The notes under the pieces are model-generated. The model did not search any database, was not told where the DNA came from, and was given only the letters and a program-made list of their open reading frames with translations. A program made the position numbers and the translations under genes. Positions 26,002-33,708 of a stretch of 43,082 nucleotides of DNA are shown in pieces (position 1 is the stretch's first letter; the number at the start of each line of letters is the position of its first letter). Source of the DNA: JBIOHJ01 sp044448905 (GTDB taxonomy: Bacteria > Bacteroidota > Bacteroidia > AKYH767-A > OLB10); the NCBI GenBank assembly GCA_044448905.1, contig JBIOHJ010000009.1:1-43082 (forward strand), written 5' to 3'.

Positions 26002-26036
26002 GGTTTAATAATCTTTTTCCCAAAGAGTGGTATATC
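26002..26036 (+). repeat. 35-bp direct repeat, copy B (orphan gene end)
   Basis: Identical to 25270-25304. In the frame of the methyltransferase it reads RFNNLFPKEWYI and then TGA at 26037, so it looks like a relic of the end of that gene or of a homologue, now separated from it by 700 bases of other sequence. Confidence 0.95.
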
Positions 26037-26046
26037 TGAATGAACA

Positions 26047-28215
26047 TTAATGCTGCACAGTAAATTTGAAATTTTCAGATTTATTCTCTGAAGAAATTTT
26101 TAAAAAATAAATTCCGTTTTTCCAGCTTCTTGTTTGCAGTTTGTAGTTTGTTGTTGTTACCCGGTTTGAAAAAATTTCATTTCCCAAAACATCAAAAACT
26201 TTTAAGCTAACCGGAAGCTGCAAACCGTAAACCATTAACTCATAGGTAACAGGGTTTGGAAAAATGGTTATTTCGCTGCCGGAAATATTTTCATCAACAT
26301 TTACTAATGATGGGTCAATGATAACGGAAGGAGTAATGAAATTAAAATAAACGTGTGAGGTGCTGCTTGTAAGTGCATACCCGTCAACCGACATATAATC
26401 AAAAACAGTGAGCGATGTAATAGATGGATTTGCCTTCAGCTCGACATAACCCAAAGTGTCGGAAAACTGGTATGCATTCTGATGGTCGGTACGGCAAAAC
26501 ATGGTTAAATATTCACCGGGATAATCGAATGAAAGCGCCAGGAAATTTGCTGTCGTGTCACCAAGAGTATTGTTGTAAAAAACTGCATTGAAAAATGAAG
26601 TATCGGTGTTCAAATGCCAATAAGCCGGATGGAAAGATATTCCGCAAATACTGTCAAAAGGCAATGCCTGGTTTCCCGCAATTATGTGAAACCGCATTAT
26701 TTCCCCGGGAGCAACGGTATCCTTTTCCGGTAATAGAAGTAAATCGGGCAGGGTGGAAAATGAATAAGGTTGCTGTATCCTTTGATAGCTTATTGGATGG
26801 GGGTACCAAAGAATCGGGGGCCAATATTGCTGTATGTCAACATTATTAACTACTCCATTGTTATCAAAATCGGCATGTTTGTGATTAACCCCGTTTGGAT
26901 ATTGCCCTGTCCAGTCAAATGCAAAAGAACTTTGTTCCCACCAAAATGCTCCAGGAAATGGTGGCGGAGTGTTCCTTACCGGACCGGTGCTGCCTAAAGC
27001 TAATACAGTAAAAAGCAAATCCTCACTTGCCCAAATAGTATCGTTATGATTGGCATCCCCGGGCCACATATAGGAAGTGTTTTGCAAAAGCCCATTCCCT
27101 GCTGAGTCAATTGTGGTTATAAACCCATTGGGTGAATAAGCTCCCCCCGCTCCCCAAAAAGAACTGGCATTATATGTACCGCCTGTTAAATAAAATCCTG
27201 GATAAAGTTCACTGACATAGCTTAAACCATATTCACCGAATGAATAGGATTGGCTCCATTGTGTATTACCAAGAGAATCGAGCTTTATTAAATACCCTGG
27301 TAAAGTTGAAGGAGGCAGCCCAATGGGATTCATATTTAAAACTCTTCCAACCGAAATAATTGCGCCATCATCAGAAGTTGCAGTGATTGATGTAATAAAG
27401 CCATATGAGAGAGTATCAGTCCAATTGACATTTCCGTTCAAAGTGTTAATTTTTCGGATAATTGAAAATGAATTAACAGTGTCGGTATCACATAAGAAAA
27501 CAAAATTTGGTGTAAAGTAAGATAGTTCAAAATCTGAAACGGGCACACTCCAAACTGTATTTCCCGAAGATTGTCTTCGGTATAAGCTGTCACGGTCTTG
27601 CAATAACAAATCGCCTCCCGAAACTTCAAAAAATCGTCTTATGCCTCCGGTTATTTGTAATAGAGATGCTGAAACAATTGTGCCGCTATTATCATATTCA
27701 AAAAGTGAATCATTATAATGTGAGATAACAGCATAGTAGTTTCCAGCACTGTTTTGAATGATGTCTTCAGTCCATACATAGTCAAAAGGATAATACATAG
27801 AGTCAGTCCATTCAATAACTCCTAATTTTGAAAATTTTATAATGGTGGTAGATAATTCGCCACCCACATTCAGGCGGTTTACAGCAGTTATACATCCTGA
27901 ATCGGCTGTTGGCCTTACAAATTCACAAAAATTTCTACCTGTAGCACCAGTCACGCTTCCCAGTGGAACGGACCATGATATATTTTGGTTTAACCAGTCA
28001 TATTTATGCAAAATGCTTCCGAGCCCCGGATGATATTTTGCCAGAAAATATACAGACCCATCCGGGCAATTGTCGGCATACCAGATACCACAAGTAAAGT
28101 CCACCCATCCCCACCCATTTGACGGGTGATAATAAAGAGGATGCAACCAGGTAGGTTGTGATGAAACAAAAATGGTATTTACCAGAAATAGTGCAGTCAG
28201 TAAAACGCTTTTCAT
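26047..28215 (-). CDS. Secreted T9SS cargo with type A sorting domain and dockerin-like repeats
   Basis: A 722-residue exported protein with signal peptide (LLTALFLVNTIFVSSQ). Residues about 20-380 are beta-rich with recurring short strand patterns (IIKFSKLGVIEWTDS, LIKLDSLGNTQWSQSY), as in beta-propeller-like T9SS proteins. Two dockerin-like segments follow, WPGDANHNDTIW near 390 and HADFDNNGVVNNVDIQQYW near 455. The C-terminal about 75 residues are a type A sorting domain (ITIFPNPVTYELMVYG, VFDVLGNEIFSN, GIYFLKIS, terminal FKFTVQH) that directs export by type IX secretion and anchoring to the surface. Role unknown; no catalytic motif seen. Divergent from the ABC-transporter operon; both starts are preceded by a TTAGCTTTACA sequence. 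Confidence 0.85.
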   Translation of the reverse strand: MKSVLLTALFLVNTIFVSSQPTWLHPLYYHPSNGWGWVDFTCGIWYADNCPDGSVYFLAKYHPGLGSILHKYDWLNQNISWSVPLGSVTGATGRNFCEFVRPTADSGCITAVNRLNVGGELSTTIIKFSKLGVIEWTDSMYYPFDYVWTEDIIQNSAGNYYAVISHYNDSLFEYDNSGTIVSASLLQITGGIRRFFEVSGGDLLLQDRDSLYRRQSSGNTVWSVPVSDFELSYFTPNFVFLCDTDTVNSFSIIRKINTLNGNVNWTDTLSYGFITSITATSDDGAIISVGRVLNMNPIGLPPSTLPGYLIKLDSLGNTQWSQSYSFGEYGLSYVSELYPGFYLTGGTYNASSFWGAGGAYSPNGFITTIDSAGNGLLQNTSYMWPGDANHNDTIWASEDLLFTVLALGSTGPVRNTPPPFPGAFWWEQSSFAFDWTGQYPNGVNHKHADFDNNGVVNNVDIQQYWPPILWYPHPISYQRIQQPYSFSTLPDLLLLPEKDTVAPGEIMRFHIIAGNQALPFDSICGISFHPAYWHLNTDTSFFNAVFYNNTLGDTTANFLALSFDYPGEYLTMFCRTDHQNAYQFSDTLGYVELKANPSITSLTVFDYMSVDGYALTSSTSHVYFNFITPSVIIDPSLVNVDENISGSEITIFPNPVTYELMVYGLQLPVSLKVFDVLGNEIFSNRVTTTNYKLQTRSWKNGIYFLKISSENKSENFKFTVQH

Positions 28216-28330
28216 AATGTAAAGCTAATTTTATTTTGAATTATATGTATAGTCAAACGTAAAATCATACTTAAATACGAGAGCTAAATGGTTTAAAGAA
28301 TTCTTTTAGCTTTACAACAAATCCTTTTTT

Positions 28331-29299
28331 ATGAACCGAATTATTTATTCAATTCTTTCTCTTGTTATTTTTATTTCTTGTTCTCCAAAAAAGAAAGATA
28401 ACGATGTACATAAAATTCCCGTTATCGGTTTTCTCGATTTTGTAGAAGACGAAACACTGGCAAAGGCAAAGCAGGGGTTTTATGATGCGCTGGAGAAAAA
28501 CGGTTTTTCGGAAAAAGATTCGACCATCGAAATTATTTACACCAATGCGCAGGGCGATATTCCCACGCTCAGCCAGGCTTGCGATTTGCTGATTTCAAAA
28601 CAGGTGGATTTGATTGCTGCCAATACAACCTTATCAACTATCACAGCATCGCAGCGTACCAAAATAATCCCGGTTTGTATGATGGTTGCCCCCCGTCCTG
28701 ATATCGCGCATCTTACTGACAGCGCAGGAAATATTCCGGCAAATCTTTTCGGTGTTTATGAAACACTCGATTATATTGACACTTCTATTACCATCATCAA
28801 AACATTAAAACCTGGTGCAAAAAAGATAGGAACTGTTTATAATCAATCGGAACCGCAATCGCGCGATGCATTTAACAAGCTCGATAACAAATGCAAAGAG
28901 ATCGGGTTAACATTGGTCAGCCTTCCGGTAAACAATTCTTCCGAAACGCAATTAGTTACGCAATCATTATTATCAAAAGGCATTGATGTGTTTTTTGCAC
29001 TGCCCGATAATGTAATCTTTGCTTCGTTCGAAACTATTGTTAAAAGTTGCAACGATGCCAATGTTCCTGTCTTCACCAGCGAGGCAGGCTTGGTTAACCG
29101 CGGAGCAGTTGCATCTTTCGGTGCCGATTTTTATTTGTGGGGTTACCAGGCAGGCGAACAGGCAGCGCAATTTCTGAAAACAAAATCGCTTACTAATCTA
29201 AAACCCGAAATTGTGAAAGTGAGAAAGCGGATTTATAATCCTGATGCGGCAAAAAGATTTGGTATTGTTCCTGACAGTAGTTTTACATCATACAAATAA
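28331..29299 (+). CDS. ABC transporter substrate-binding lipoprotein (ABC_sub_bind/TrpX-like)
   Basis: Periplasmic or surface lipoprotein of 322 residues of the ABC_sub_bind family, whose members include the TrpX-type aromatic amino acid binding protein. The lipobox ends at Cys17 (VIFISCS). Next come IPVIGFLDFVEDETLAKAKQGFYDAL, the TTLSTITASQRT and PVCMMVAPRPD segments, KKIGTVYNQSEPQS, VFFALPDNVIFAS and PVFTSEAGLVNRGAVASFG, all in the usual order of this fold. The permease gene is 132 bases downstream; the gap holds a 114-bp imperfect palindrome. Substrate is probably an aromatic amino acid or related compound, but it is not provable from sequence. Confidence 0.88.
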   Translation: MNRIIYSILSLVIFISCSPKKKDNDVHKIPVIGFLDFVEDETLAKAKQGFYDALEKNGFSEKDSTIEIIYTNAQGDIPTLSQACDLLISKQVDLIAANTTLSTITASQRTKIIPVCMMVAPRPDIAHLTDSAGNIPANLFGVYETLDYIDTSITIIKTLKPGAKKIGTVYNQSEPQSRDAFNKLDNKCKEIGLTLVSLPVNNSSETQLVTQSLLSKGIDVFFALPDNVIFASFETIVKSCNDANVPVFTSEAGLVNRGAVASFGADFYLWGYQAGEQAAQFLKTKSLTNLKPEIVKVRKRIYNPDAAKRFGIVPDSSFTSYK

Positions 29300-29307
29300 T
29301 AAGAACC

Positions 29308-29421
29308 CGTCATTGCGAACGAAGCTTAGATTTGCGTGTGGTGTGAAGCAATCTGCCTGTAAATTTTAACAGATTGCTTCGAACGCTTGCGCGCAAACTT
29401 CTGCAAATCCTCGCAATGACG
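29308..29421 (+). repeat. 114-bp imperfect palindromic repeat element
   Basis: The ends are exact inverted repeats: CGTCATTGCGA (29308-29318) and TCGCAATGACG (29411-29421). An inner perfect stem GAAGCAATCTG (29345-29355) / CAGATTGCTTC (29370-29380) has a 14-base loop, and TTTGCG / CGCAAA pair between them. The whole can fold into one long hairpin. This sequence type (CGTCATTGCGA... GAAGCAATCTG) resembles dispersed palindromic repeats found in many bacterial genomes. It sits just after a stop codon inside an operon. Confidence 0.85.
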
Positions 29422-29431
29422 ATATAAGGAA

Positions 29432-30301
29432 ATGGATTTTTACACCACAGCAATTTTACAAGGATTAGGATTCGTTGCCCTCGGTTTGGGAATTTTTCTT
29501 ACGCTCCGGATTTTTAATATTCCTGATATTACTACTGACGGAAGTTATACGTTGGGAGGTGCTGTCACTGCAATCATGCTGGTGAATAATTTTCCCCCTG
29601 TGATAACTTTAATGGTTGCTATGTCGGCAGGAGCGATTGCCGGAGCAATCACAGGAATAATTCACACTAAATTAAAAGTGCACGCTTTGCTTGCGGGAAT
29701 TTTGGTGATGACCGCTTTGTATTCTGTCAACCTCAGCATCATGGGAAGAAGCAATATTCCGTTGATTAAGGTTCAGAACATTTTCACTTGTATTAATTTT
29801 TCAAATATCGAAATCAACAACCAGATTTATATCTTTTGTTTTTTTGCCTTTTGCCTTTTTTCTCTTTTGCTCTTTCTTTTAAAGACCGATTTTGGAATAG
29901 CCATGCGTGCAACAGGAAACAGCGAAAACATGGTACGCTCCATGGGTGTGAATACCCAGCGGATGAAAATCACGGGGCTTGCCATTGCAAACGGGCTGAC
30001 AGCATTGAGTGGATTTCTCATCACGCAGTACCAGGGATTTGCCGACATCAATATGGGAATAGGAATCGTGATATCGGGGCTGGGAGCCGTTATCATCGGG
30101 GAGTCGCTGGTAAAATTTTTTAAAAGCAATAAAATTTTTGTTCAGATTCTTGGTGTAATTGCCGGAACAATATTATTCCGGTTGATACTTGCTTTTGCGC
30201 TTTCATCAGGATTAAATCCCAATTACCTGAAATTAATTACCGCAGCAATCGTATTGCTTGTAGTTGCCATAACACGATTTGTAAAGGAGGAAAACAGATG
30301 A
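29432..30301 (+). CDS. ABC transporter permease (TrpY-like, BPD_transp_2)
   Basis: An inner-membrane permease of 289 residues with about 8 transmembrane helices, in the branched-chain amino acid/TrpY-type permease family. Landmarks are GIFLTLRIFNIPDITTDGSYTLGGAV, the GAIAGAITGIIHTKLKVHALLAGIL segment, and the cytoplasmic coupling loop GIAMRATGNSENMVRSMGVNTQRMKITGLAIANGL. It overlaps the ATP-binding gene by four bases (ATGA). Together with its neighbours it forms a complete lipoprotein-permease-ATPase importer. Confidence 0.92.
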   Translation: MDFYTTAILQGLGFVALGLGIFLTLRIFNIPDITTDGSYTLGGAVTAIMLVNNFPPVITLMVAMSAGAIAGAITGIIHTKLKVHALLAGILVMTALYSVNLSIMGRSNIPLIKVQNIFTCINFSNIEINNQIYIFCFFAFCLFSLLLFLLKTDFGIAMRATGNSENMVRSMGVNTQRMKITGLAIANGLTALSGFLITQYQGFADINMGIGIVISGLGAVIIGESLVKFFKSNKIFVQILGVIAGTILFRLILAFALSSGLNPNYLKLITAAIVLLVVAITRFVKEENR

Positions 30302-31050
30302 TTGAATTGAAAGGTGTGAATAAAATTTTTAATGCCGGAACAGCCAATGCAGTTCATGCATTAGTTGACACCAATCTGAAAATTGAAAAAGGAGAGTTTG
30401 TAGTTGTAATTGGCAGTAATGGCTCAGGTAAATCCACTTTACTGAATGTAATTGCCGGAAATATTTTTGCTGATTCCGGTGAAATTAATATTGAAGGAAA
30501 AAAAGTAAATCAATTGAAAGATTTTGAACGCAGCAAATGGATTGCTCGTATTTTTCAGAACCCACTTTTGGGAACTGCACCAGATTTGAGCATACTTGAT
30601 AATTTCCGTTTAGCATCGCTGCGTACAAAAAATAAAATGATGAAAGTTGGGATAGATAAAAAATTCAAAGATTCAGTTAAAGAAAAAATTTCGTTGCTTC
30701 AGCTTGGGTTGGAAAACAAGCTCGACCGGATGATGGGCTCTTTATCGGGCGGTCAGCGGCAGGCGTTAACTCTTTGCATGGCAGTAATGGATGATGCAAA
30801 AATTTTGATGATGGACGAACCAGCAGCCGCCCTCGATCCCAGAACTTCTGAAACATTAATGCACAGTGCAGAAAAGTTAATCGGCATGTTTAACCTGACA
30901 ACAATATTAATTACTCATCACATAAAAGACGCTCAACGGTTTGGTAACAGGATTTTACAGATGGATGACGGTAAAATAATACGGGATATTTCTGCGCAAC
31001 AAAAATCAACGCTTTCCGTTAATGAAATTTACGGCTGGTTTGATAGCTGA
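30298..31050 (+). CDS. ABC transporter ATP-binding protein (TrpZ-like)
   Basis: A cytoplasmic ATPase of 250 residues. Walker A is IGSNGSGKSTLLN, the Q-loop is RIFQNPLLGTAPDLSI (characteristic of this importer subgroup), the signature is SLSGGQRQAL, Walker B is ILMMDEPAAALDP and the switch His is in ILITHHIKDAQRFGNR. Its start overlaps the permease stop by four bases, implying coupled translation. Last gene of the three-gene importer; dsbD starts 78 bases further on with no obvious promoter between. Confidence 0.93.
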   Translation: MIELKGVNKIFNAGTANAVHALVDTNLKIEKGEFVVVIGSNGSGKSTLLNVIAGNIFADSGEINIEGKKVNQLKDFERSKWIARIFQNPLLGTAPDLSILDNFRLASLRTKNKMMKVGIDKKFKDSVKEKISLLQLGLENKLDRMMGSLSGGQRQALTLCMAVMDDAKILMMDEPAAALDPRTSETLMHSAEKLIGMFNLTTILITHHIKDAQRFGNRILQMDDGKIIRDISAQQKSTLSVNEIYGWFDS

Positions 31051-31128
31051 ATCCGTCATTTGAAATACATTGTCTATTCCCTGCTAAATGCTATTTTTAC
31101 GCTCCTTTCTTAATAAAGTATATTGTTT

Positions 31129-33129
31129 ATGCGGTTGTTAAAATATTTTTTGGTTATTTATTTCCTGCTTGCACAGGTTTTCACTTTACCTGCGCAAATT
31201 TTAAACCCTGCTAAATGGATATTTTCTGTTGAGAGTAAATCCACAACTGAAGCAACACTTGTTTTCAAAGTTAAGCTGGACGAGGGTTGGCATATGTATT
31301 CGCAGTTTACACCTGCCGGTGGTCCGCTTCCAATGGTTTTTAACTTTGAACCGAATAAATGCTTTGAGCGCATTGGAAAAGTAACAGAACCAAAACCGCA
31401 TGAAGAATTTGATTCGACATTCGAAGTAAACGTTCTCATCTTTCATCATGAAGCAACATTCAGGCAAAAAATAAAACTTAAAGAGGCTGCTGATTGTGAA
31501 ATAACCGGGGTAATTGAATACCAGGTTTGCCTTGAATCATGCATTTTTAAAGATACCAGCTTTAAGTTTATTATTAAAAATTCTGCAAACACCAATACAG
31601 ATTCTCAACCAATAGTTGAAGAAGCAAAAGACACTGACAATATTGATTCTTCAACAGTACCTGATACAACTATTGATACTTCCGCTGTCACTGGTACCGC
31701 CACTGAGTTAGAACCCGGCTGTGGCGACACCGAAGGAGCTATTGAAAATTACAGCTCACTTCTTGGAATTTTTATTGGTGGAATTTTAGGAGGGCTGCTT
31801 GCCCTATTAACACCTTGTGTATTTCCCATGATACCTTTGACGGTAAGCTTTTTCACCAAGCGCAGCACTAATCGTAAGAAAGGACGCGTGAATGCTTTTG
31901 TCTATGCATTGTTTATTATGATCATTTATGTGGGATTGGGATTGCTGGTTACAGTAACGCTTGGCAGCGATGCATTGAATGAGCTTGCGAGCAATGCTTT
32001 TTTCAACCTTGCATTCTTTATCATCTTCATCATTTTCGCTTTATCATTTTTCGGAGCATTCGAAATTGTATTGCCAAGTGCATGGGTAAATAAAGCAGAT
32101 GCTGCTTCGGAACGTGGTGGGCTTGTTGGAATTTTTTTCATGGCATTCACATTATCGCTGGTTTCGTTTTCCTGCACGGGACCCATCATCGGAACATTAT
32201 TGGTGGAAGCGGCACATGGCAGAAGTTATTTAGGGCCGATTGCGGGCATGACAGGATTTGCTTTGGCTCTTGCTTTGCCGTTTGCATTCTTTGCCGCCTT
32301 TCCCGCATGGCTGAATTCACTTCCTAAATCGGGCGGCTGGTTGAATTCGGTAAAAGTTTCGCTCGGATTTTTGGAACTTGCTCTTGCAATGAAATTTTTA
32401 TCGAATGTTGATTTGGCATATCACTGGGGAATTTTGCATCGCGAAATTTTTATTACCTTATGGATTGTTATTTTCGGATTAATGGGATTTTACCTGCTCG
32501 GCAGGTTGCGCTTTGCCCATGACAGTGAGTTTACACATATTTCGACCACGCGTTTAATTTTCGCAATCATTACTTTATCATTTACTATATACCTGATCCC
32601 CGGATTATGGGGAGCACCTCTTAAATTAATCAGCGGATTTCCACCTCCTGATTTTTATAAAGAATGGAAAACGGATGTTCATGATTGTCCGCATAACCTC
32701 AATTGCTTTCATGATTATGATGAGGGATTGGCGTACGCAAAAACACAAGGTAAGCCTGTGATGATTGATTTTACGGGATGGAGCTGTGTGAATTGCCGCA
32801 AGATGGAAGACAATGTATGGTCTGATTCAAAAGTTTTAAAAAAATTATTGAATGATTATGTGCTGATTTCACTTTACGTAGATGATAAAGAAACCATGCC
32901 GGTTGAAAAGCAATACACATCTGCCACTACTGGTAAAAAAATAAAAACGACCGGAAATAAATGGAGCGATTTTCAAGCTACAAAATATCAGACCAATTCT
33001 CAGCCATATTATGTTTTGCTTGATAACAATGAAAAACTTTTAGCCAAACCCCGCGGATACACACCCGATATAACCACATATACCCAGTTTTTGGATGAAG
33101 GGTTGTGCCGATACGAAAAGAGAAAATAA
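31129..33129 (+). CDS. dsbD: Thiol:disulfide interchange protein DsbD
   Basis: Inner-membrane protein that carries reducing power from cytoplasmic thioredoxin to periplasmic thiol proteins and cytochrome c maturation. Signal peptide, N-terminal DsbD-alpha domain with Cys134 and Cys138 (YQVCLESC), linker rich in Asp/Thr, eight-helix core with Cys230 (LTPCVFPMIPLTVSFF) and Cys349 (SCTGPIIG), and C-terminal thioredoxin-like domain with Cys553-Cys556 (GWSCVNCRKMED): all six relay cysteines are present. In the alpha domain the pair is spaced C-x3-C, closer than in the E. coli protein. ATG 31129 is preferred; a TTG six bases upstream is also in frame. It is followed by gmhA after 9 bases. Confidence 0.94.
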   Translation: MRLLKYFLVIYFLLAQVFTLPAQILNPAKWIFSVESKSTTEATLVFKVKLDEGWHMYSQFTPAGGPLPMVFNFEPNKCFERIGKVTEPKPHEEFDSTFEVNVLIFHHEATFRQKIKLKEAADCEITGVIEYQVCLESCIFKDTSFKFIIKNSANTNTDSQPIVEEAKDTDNIDSSTVPDTTIDTSAVTGTATELEPGCGDTEGAIENYSSLLGIFIGGILGGLLALLTPCVFPMIPLTVSFFTKRSTNRKKGRVNAFVYALFIMIIYVGLGLLVTVTLGSDALNELASNAFFNLAFFIIFIIFALSFFGAFEIVLPSAWVNKADAASERGGLVGIFFMAFTLSLVSFSCTGPIIGTLLVEAAHGRSYLGPIAGMTGFALALALPFAFFAAFPAWLNSLPKSGGWLNSVKVSLGFLELALAMKFLSNVDLAYHWGILHREIFITLWIVIFGLMGFYLLGRLRFAHDSEFTHISTTRLIFAIITLSFTIYLIPGLWGAPLKLISGFPPPDFYKEWKTDVHDCPHNLNCFHDYDEGLAYAKTQGKPVMIDFTGWSCVNCRKMEDNVWSDSKVLKKLLNDYVLISLYVDDKETMPVEKQYTSATTGKKIKTTGNKWSDFQATKYQTNSQPYYVLLDNNEKLLAKPRGYTPDITTYTQFLDEGLCRYEKRK

Positions 33130-33138
33130 TAAATTCCC

Positions 33139-33708
33139 ATGAACAATTCTGTAAAAAATAATTTTCTCGAAGCGCAAAAAGTATTAAATGATTTTATTGC
33201 GGATGAAAATAATTTGAGAAGAATTGAAGAAGCGGGAAAAATATTAGTCGCTGCGATTAAAAATGGTGGCAAAGCAATATCCTGTGGCAATGGTGGTAGC
33301 ATGTGTGATGCCATGCACTTTGCCGAAGAGATGACTGGGAGGTTTCGCGAAAACCGGAAACCACTCCCTGCCATTTCGATTTCAGACCCCTCACATATTA
33401 CTTGCGTTGGAAATGATTTTGGCTATGACCAGATTTTTTCAAGGTACGTAGAAGCAATCGGGCAAAAAGGAGATGTGTTGCTTGCCATCAGCACCAGCGG
33501 GAATTCAAAAAATATTTTAGAAGCAATTAATGCCGCAAGAAAAAATGAAATGAAAGTCATCGGCTTAACAGGCAAGGGTGGCGGAGCGATGAAAGATTTA
33601 TGCGATGTAGAAATCCGTGCGCCTTTATCAAAATATTCCGACCGTGCGCAGGAGATCCATATAAAAGCGATACATTGCCTGATACAATTTGTTGAGGAGA
33701 ATATTTAA
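33139..33708 (+). CDS. gmhA: Sedoheptulose-7-phosphate isomerase (phosphoheptose isomerase)
   Basis: SIS-domain enzyme converting sedoheptulose 7-phosphate to D-glycero-D-manno-heptose 7-phosphate, the first step to the ADP- or GDP-heptose used in LPS core. The 189 residues carry SCGNGGSMCDAMHFAEEMTGRFRENR, ISDPSHITCVGNDFGYDQIFSRYVEA, ISTSGNSKNILEA, GLTGKGGG and the C-terminal AQEIHIKAIHCLIQ, matching GmhA along its length. It abuts yifB with no gap (TAAATG), so the two are co-transcribed with dsbD upstream. Confidence 0.95.
   Translation: MNNSVKNNFLEAQKVLNDFIADENNLRRIEEAGKILVAAIKNGGKAISCGNGGSMCDAMHFAEEMTGRFRENRKPLPAISISDPSHITCVGNDFGYDQIFSRYVEAIGQKGDVLLAISTSGNSKNILEAINAARKNEMKVIGLTGKGGGAMKDLCDVEIRAPLSKYSDRAQEIHIKAIHCLIQFVEENI

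Noticed and set aside
29308..29421. The palindrome as a CRISPR repeat, tRNA or intrinsic terminator
   Set aside because: There is only one unit, no tRNA fold, and no T-run after the hairpin.
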